Origin: Pinus tabuliformis
Lineage: Eukaryota; Streptophyta; Pinopsida; Pinales; Pinaceae
Assembly (NCBI GenBank): GCA_031772625.1
Contig: CM062817.1
Location: 948,722,327 to 948,786,326, forward strand
DNA length: 64,000 nucleotides
Reading direction: 5' to 3'
Within the stretch, counting starts at the first letter, position 1. Every line of letters begins with the position of its first letter. A program made the translations under genes and the position numbers. Positions 59,607-64,000 of this stretch are shown piece by piece. Under the pieces are notes generated by a model. That model was not told the DNA's origin. It searched no databases and saw nothing but the letters and a program-made list of their open reading frames with translations.

Positions 59607-62600
59607 TCCTATAGTGATAGGATTCATAATTTTGAATTGGCTAAGGTTAAGCCTTGTAATATTGTACATACCTTTGTTTTCTGCAAATATTTTCCATATA
59701 AAAAATAAAAAAGTGTAGAGAGGGTATGTCCTAAAATAAATATCAAAGGACAAAAAGAATAAGAAAAGATTAAAAAATGAAAATATATATACCCCAAAAA
59801 CAAAAATAGATCATGAAAGTGTGCAAGTCTAAATGCCACTACTATTTTGTTGATTTACAGTCTTAAATAATGGTTGTTTGCAGCTTGTCATACATGCCAC
59901 AACCCATGGTAGTCAAACTACTTAATCTTGACTATTTCATGCTTTGAATTTTATGTTTGTAGTTAGAGAATAAAATCTTACCAAACAGCTTAATCTTGGC
60001 AGATCATTAGATAAGTAGAGAAAAGGAGCTCATCAGCTTAATATGAGCCCTTGGAAGATATAAGGTTAGAAGTAGATAGCTTGTTTTATAAAAGAAAAGG
60101 AAACAAAAGGGTTTGTTAGCTTAAGTTCACCCACCAAAATGAAGAAAAAATGTTAGGGTAAGTAATGGGTAAGTGGAAGAAAGGTTTATGAATTATAAAA
60201 ATTGATTGGACAAAAGCACATTTATCATGCTTAATCATATGTTTTAATGTGCATGAGCAATTAAGAAAGCAAAAATAGTGGTTTACAAGTTGATTTTTTT
60301 GACTCCCCCTCATTCATTTCATCCGTATACTTACTAATTTCCCCATCCACAAGTATGTTCTAGTACTAAAAATCCTTCAAGTCATAAAGGCATAGAGCAT
60401 TTCTCTGACTTTTGATGGGACCAGACCCTCAGCTTAATGACTTATGGACATTAAGTGTTAGAATTCCTTTCATAAAAGTCATTTCCCTTCATTACCTTAA
60501 TAAAACCCCTTTTTACCCTAATAAAACCCCTTTTCCTAAGGTTAAACTCCATTTTCCTATGAAAAGTAAAAAACCCCATGATAAATTCAATTTTACTCAA
60601 AATACCCACAAAAGTTTTTATCCTAAGTATAAGTTTATGTGAAGAAAATGCACAAAGATTACATTATGCTTAGTAGTATTTTCACTCATCTCATTTCACT
60701 TCATATTAATTTTTAACTTAATAATATAGCTCTTGATATACCTTTTCCCATATATAAATAAATCCCATATATAATACCCCAACCCTTAGTTTAACTATAA
60801 ACTATATGTTATCCCATGCACCCTGACAAAACCCTCTTAACTCACCAATTCTCGGTAAAGTTAAGATAATCCCTTCATTAAACCTCGTCTGATTATTTAA
60901 TCCCATGTTTAACTTGTAAATAATTGCAATCCACCAAGGATTAAAGCCCAAGTGCCCCATGAAACCTCTTCCCATTTCGTCTGTGCTAATCTGTCACCCG
61001 ATTGGCGTCCGATCATCAACACCCAAATCCAACGGTCCACAGCCATATCAAGTTCACCTAATGTCTGACCTTTACCCACCCGATAAAGTGGTATTGCTCG
61101 GTCCCCCATCTGCTACGTGTCAAGCGCTAAGATAGATGGGGTGACCTTGCCAAAATACCGCTTCCTCGATAAAAGCGGCGTGGTGCTTAGGAAACCACCT
61201 TCCCGCCCAACCTGAAAAACCGCTCACTGTTCATTTGTAATTTACCCACCAAGAAGTGACCGTTGTTCAATAAAAGGGTTGAGAAGCCCTATTCCAACTT
61301 TTTTCGATCAATTTCTTTGTAAACCTCTTCAAACCGTTGCGACACCTTCAAACACTGAAATCACCAATTAACCTCAATTTCACTCCTTAAGAACTTGCAG
61401 AGACCCCAATGAAGTTCTCAGTCCATACCAGAGCCAATTAAACCTTCTGCAGTTGCCAAGAACACCAATTTGAAGTTATTTCACCCAAATTCGAAGTATT
61501 TGAAGAGAAATTACCAGAAACCCTTTCAATTTGAAAATAGTCAGTCGTTAAAGTTTTTTAATTAAGTAAAATTAATTGAAATTACTTTAAAAATAAACTG
61601 TGTGCCTAACTGAAATACCCAAACCCTTATGAAAGTTTCTAAGTTACCTTCAAACTTCTGATATAAACCTATATAAGTCAAATTCAAATCCACAAGAACT
61701 GAATTATGGCTACCCCTGTCACCATGGATGTTAGACCAGTCATAACCCCCCCATTTAGACCTTGACCACCTTCCCCTGATGGACAGGGATTTTCAAATCA
61801 AAGACACAAGTGCCTATACACTCCTACTGAAAATTCATTGTTTGAGTAAGGAAATATATTTAAACCATGCTGATGACATTGGCCTTTGGGACTGCAATTT
61901 TCCCAAATACCAGTTTCCACAAGTACATGTCTTTCCTGAGATTGCCCATATAATTTCCCCAGACCAAAAAGTCTTGTTCACTATTACAACTGAGTCAATC
62001 AATGAAACGTTACAAGTCCAACCAGGTCCAAACCTGACCCCAATCTCCATTGGGGGTTTGTTAGACCAGTACACCAAATTGAGTCCATCAAGAATGACCC
62101 AAATATTCCAAAATTTCATTGTAGCAGAGAAACACATTCCTACAGATGCCAACCATATGTTTATGCCATTTTATCTGAAAGGGGCAAGCAAATTGTAACC
62201 ATGTGATATCATGTATTCTAGGCTATACCACAGATGAATTCGTTGATGATCTCATCCTAGCCTTCATGTCCATTTTCACCCCCAACCCCAGGTCTGTTAT
62301 ATTTTAGACACCACTATTCCACAGGTATTCATCACCGTACACCTATATAGACTTCATTGTCTCTTTTGTCCATCCAGTCATGACCATGCTAACAGGAAGC
62401 CCTCCACCCAAAATAAGCCAAGAAATCAAAAGAGTGCTCCAATTGTCCAAACAAAATAAGGTGGGAGATTCGTACCTTTACTAAAATCACACTGAAATAA
62501 GAATTTATGGTTGCCAGCTTGCCCCATACAAACTATGCAAATACCTCCCTATGAGGTTATTTGCTTTGGAATATTATAGGAAGATAATGAACTTTGATGA

Positions 62601-64000
62601 TATCAATTTTGTCTTAGCCAATAAAAGGTTTCGGTTTAAGATGAATAACCATTTAGGCCCTTTCATTTGAAATTCTAGGGAGGCAGAAGAGGAAGCAGAT
62701 CAAATTCTGCAACAAATGAAGTTTAAGAACATTTTCATGTGGAGGTATGACCCTCAAGGGTTTATAACCAAACTAAGGTCAAAAGGTTTATCAATAAGCC
62801 TACTTTTTCCAAATGCACAGAGGAAGATGAAATTATATAGAAAGATGCTAAAATACAATTACCTGATGCTGAAACATGGGAGATATTAACTGATTTACTA
62901 TAGAAATATGCAGTAAAAAGGTTAATATACAGTAAAAGTAAAACAAAACGGTAAAAGGATGAAGACAAATTAACAGAGTCAAAGTGTATAAGATGAAAGG
63001 CTAAAGTAAATGAAACATCCAGCGTGAAAGATATAAAAAAAAACAGATAAAAGGGCAAAAGATCAAAGCCATCAGAACCATAATAAAAGGGACAACATGA
63101 AACAGTTCAATAGCTATCTCTATCTTCTTACAAGAAGATATTATTCTTTCCTAGATTAAATCTCAAATTAGTTTGAGATATTTTGTAATAAACTTTTGTA
63201 TAGATACTTCAAAATTTGAAGTATTATGTGGATTCTATTATACATTTCTATAGAATTTTTTATCAAAAGACCCAGAAGGTTATTGTATCATTTGTTGAGC
63301 AAGCAAGTAGGATTGATAAATAAAGATCAGATATTTCCAAGGATTCATGTGTTGAGCGAATTTCAGATAAATATTTTCATGTGTTATTGTTATTTTTCTC
63401 AAAGTTATTCATAACCTTCAATGTGTTTCTCAATCTAAATGTTATAACTCGAATAATACTTCAGAACTTGTTTAATTACACTCTGTCTTAACAGTTATAC
63501 ATTTAAATGTTTTCTACTAATATTTAAATTAAAGAATTCTTAATTGCTCTTTGGTTTAGATTGATTTCTTGAATATCCAGGTTAAGGAATTCTTAATTTC
63601 CCTTTGATCTTGATTATCCCTTCATTCCTCGTTCATTATCCGGGTCTGAGAACCCTTAACTACTCTCTCACCCCGAGTGAAACCCTTTCATCCCTCTCTC
63701 TCAAAGATCTGAAAAGACACTCTACTATCTTGCCCTTGGAACATTCCCTTTAGTGAGTTAATCCAGTTTTTCTTCCTTATTGTTTGACTCCATAGACCAA
63801 TAGCCTAAAAGACATCATTTTATCCATCTGTCTAAGAAGATCCCACCACCCAATCTCAAATACAAATCAAAAACCCCTTGAACAATCATAACTAGTCTAA
63901 AAGCATATTAAATAAAACAAAGTTAAGTTTTAAAGAGAAAGCCCTCTTTGAACATCAGGGAGGCTAGGTCCTGATCTCCAAAAGTGATTTGTGGTTACCT
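59607..64000 (+). repeat. 3' LTR of the Tat element, cut by the window end
   Basis: It starts TATTAGAGTCC, where the 5' LTR has TGTTAGAGTTC, suggesting a G-to-A change of the terminal TG. It stays collinear with the 5' LTR to gtttgtggttacct, about 50 bases before the expected end. Relative to the 5' LTR it lacks several ORF segments (about 35 bp near 61950, about 175 bp near 62280 and the coiled-coil tail near 62765). It never received the nested copia. Confidence 0.87.
61706..62790 (+). pseudogene. LTR-borne ORF, copy 3 (unknown function)
   Basis: It corresponds to 32844 onward. The start (MATPVTMDVRPVI) is followed by a frameshift in a C-run near 61748, then MDRDFQIKDTSAYTLLLKIH, DIGLWDCNFPKYQFP, VLFTITTESINETLQV and SIGGLLDQYTKLSPS are readable. 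Deletions remove the middle block. A later stretch (IRIYGCQLAPYKL, CKYLPMR, LEYYRKIM) precedes EADQILQQMKFKN and MWRYDPQGFITKL, a segment shared with copy 1 (FGWRYDPHSFI) but missing from copy 2. The tail is deleted. This copy is more damaged than copy 2, which fits relaxed constraint after insertion. Function is unknown. Confidence 0.65.

Larger units (their letters stand above)
30750..64000 (+). mobile_element. Giant Tat-lineage Ty3/gypsy element, nested and cut by the window end
   Basis: Landmarks are a 5' LTR at 30750-40971, a tRNA-Arg-type primer site at 40976, gag from 41116, pol from 55229 to about 59354, and a 3' LTR from about 59607 to beyond 64000. Two insertions interrupt it: a copia at 34394-39245 and a 12 kb DNA-transposon-like unit at about 43109-55228. 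Without them the element would be about 16 kb. The tRNA-Arg site, the extra RNase H-like domain in pol and very long LTRs place it near the Tat/Ogre group; the exact lineage is inference. gag and pol carry stops and frameshifts, and integrase has lost catalytic residues, so it is dead. The right boundary and target duplication lie outside the window. Confidence 0.85.

Noticed and set aside
59406..59708. 100-codon ORF at the end of the Tat internal region
   Set aside because: Its second half is LTR sequence shared with the 5' LTR, and no motif supports it.

Overview
The window looks like intergenic chromatin from a seed plant with a large, repeat-packed genome. A gymnosperm such as a conifer would fit, but the sequence alone cannot prove it. 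The background is AT-rich, there is no recognisable single-copy host gene, and almost everything I can identify is a nested or decayed transposable element: Ty1/copia and Ty3/gypsy (Tat-type) LTR elements, plant L1-type LINEs, a TRIM and one large DNA-transposon-like unit.

Left part (1-30.7 kb). A decayed L1-type LINE lies at about 1.8-5.3 kb (+). A 4.6 kb solo LTR of a Tat-type element fills 6482-11068 (-). Fifteen bases beyond it is a structurally complete SIRE-like copia element (11084-20571, +) with target-site duplication agttg. A TRIM (14461-15174, duplication agaaa) is nested in that copia. An ORF1-only LINE unit (21.8-24.2 kb, -) bracketed by (TA)n follows; its protein carries a ubiquitin-like domain ending in RLRGG ahead of a DUF4283 domain and a zinc knuckle. 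A truncated copia copy (27.4-30.3 kb, -) ends at an A16 tract.

Right part (30.75-64 kb). One giant Tat-lineage Ty3/gypsy element fills this half. Its LTR exceeds 5 kb and itself carries a protein-coding ORF. The 5' LTR runs 30750-40971, followed by a tRNA-Arg-type primer site at 40976, gag from 41.1 kb, and pol (protease, RNase H-like, RT, RNase H, integrase) at 55.2-59.35 kb. The 3' LTR starts near 59607 and is cut by the window end. Two insertions interrupt it: a Tork/TNT1-like copia (34394-39245, -, duplication aaagc) in the 5' LTR, and a roughly 12 kb unit (about 43.1-55.2 kb) between gag and protease.

That 12 kb unit is the most unusual part. Its two genes are divergent. The left gene (-) has six coding exons and encodes a ParB-like domain joined to a beta-class amino-DNA-methyltransferase (DIPH-type catalytic motif, and an FSGSGTT AdoMet loop that becomes complete only after splicing). 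The right gene (+) encodes a DUF7869-like putative DDE transposase with twelve 29-residue acidic repeats and a C-terminal reader-like domain. Between them is a 2.3 kb G/C-rich inverted minisatellite around a 53 bp palindrome, followed by 30 bp repeats containing an E2F-like site. I read this as a DNA transposon carrying its own ParB-methyltransferase. Both genes now hold premature stops, so this copy is a relic.
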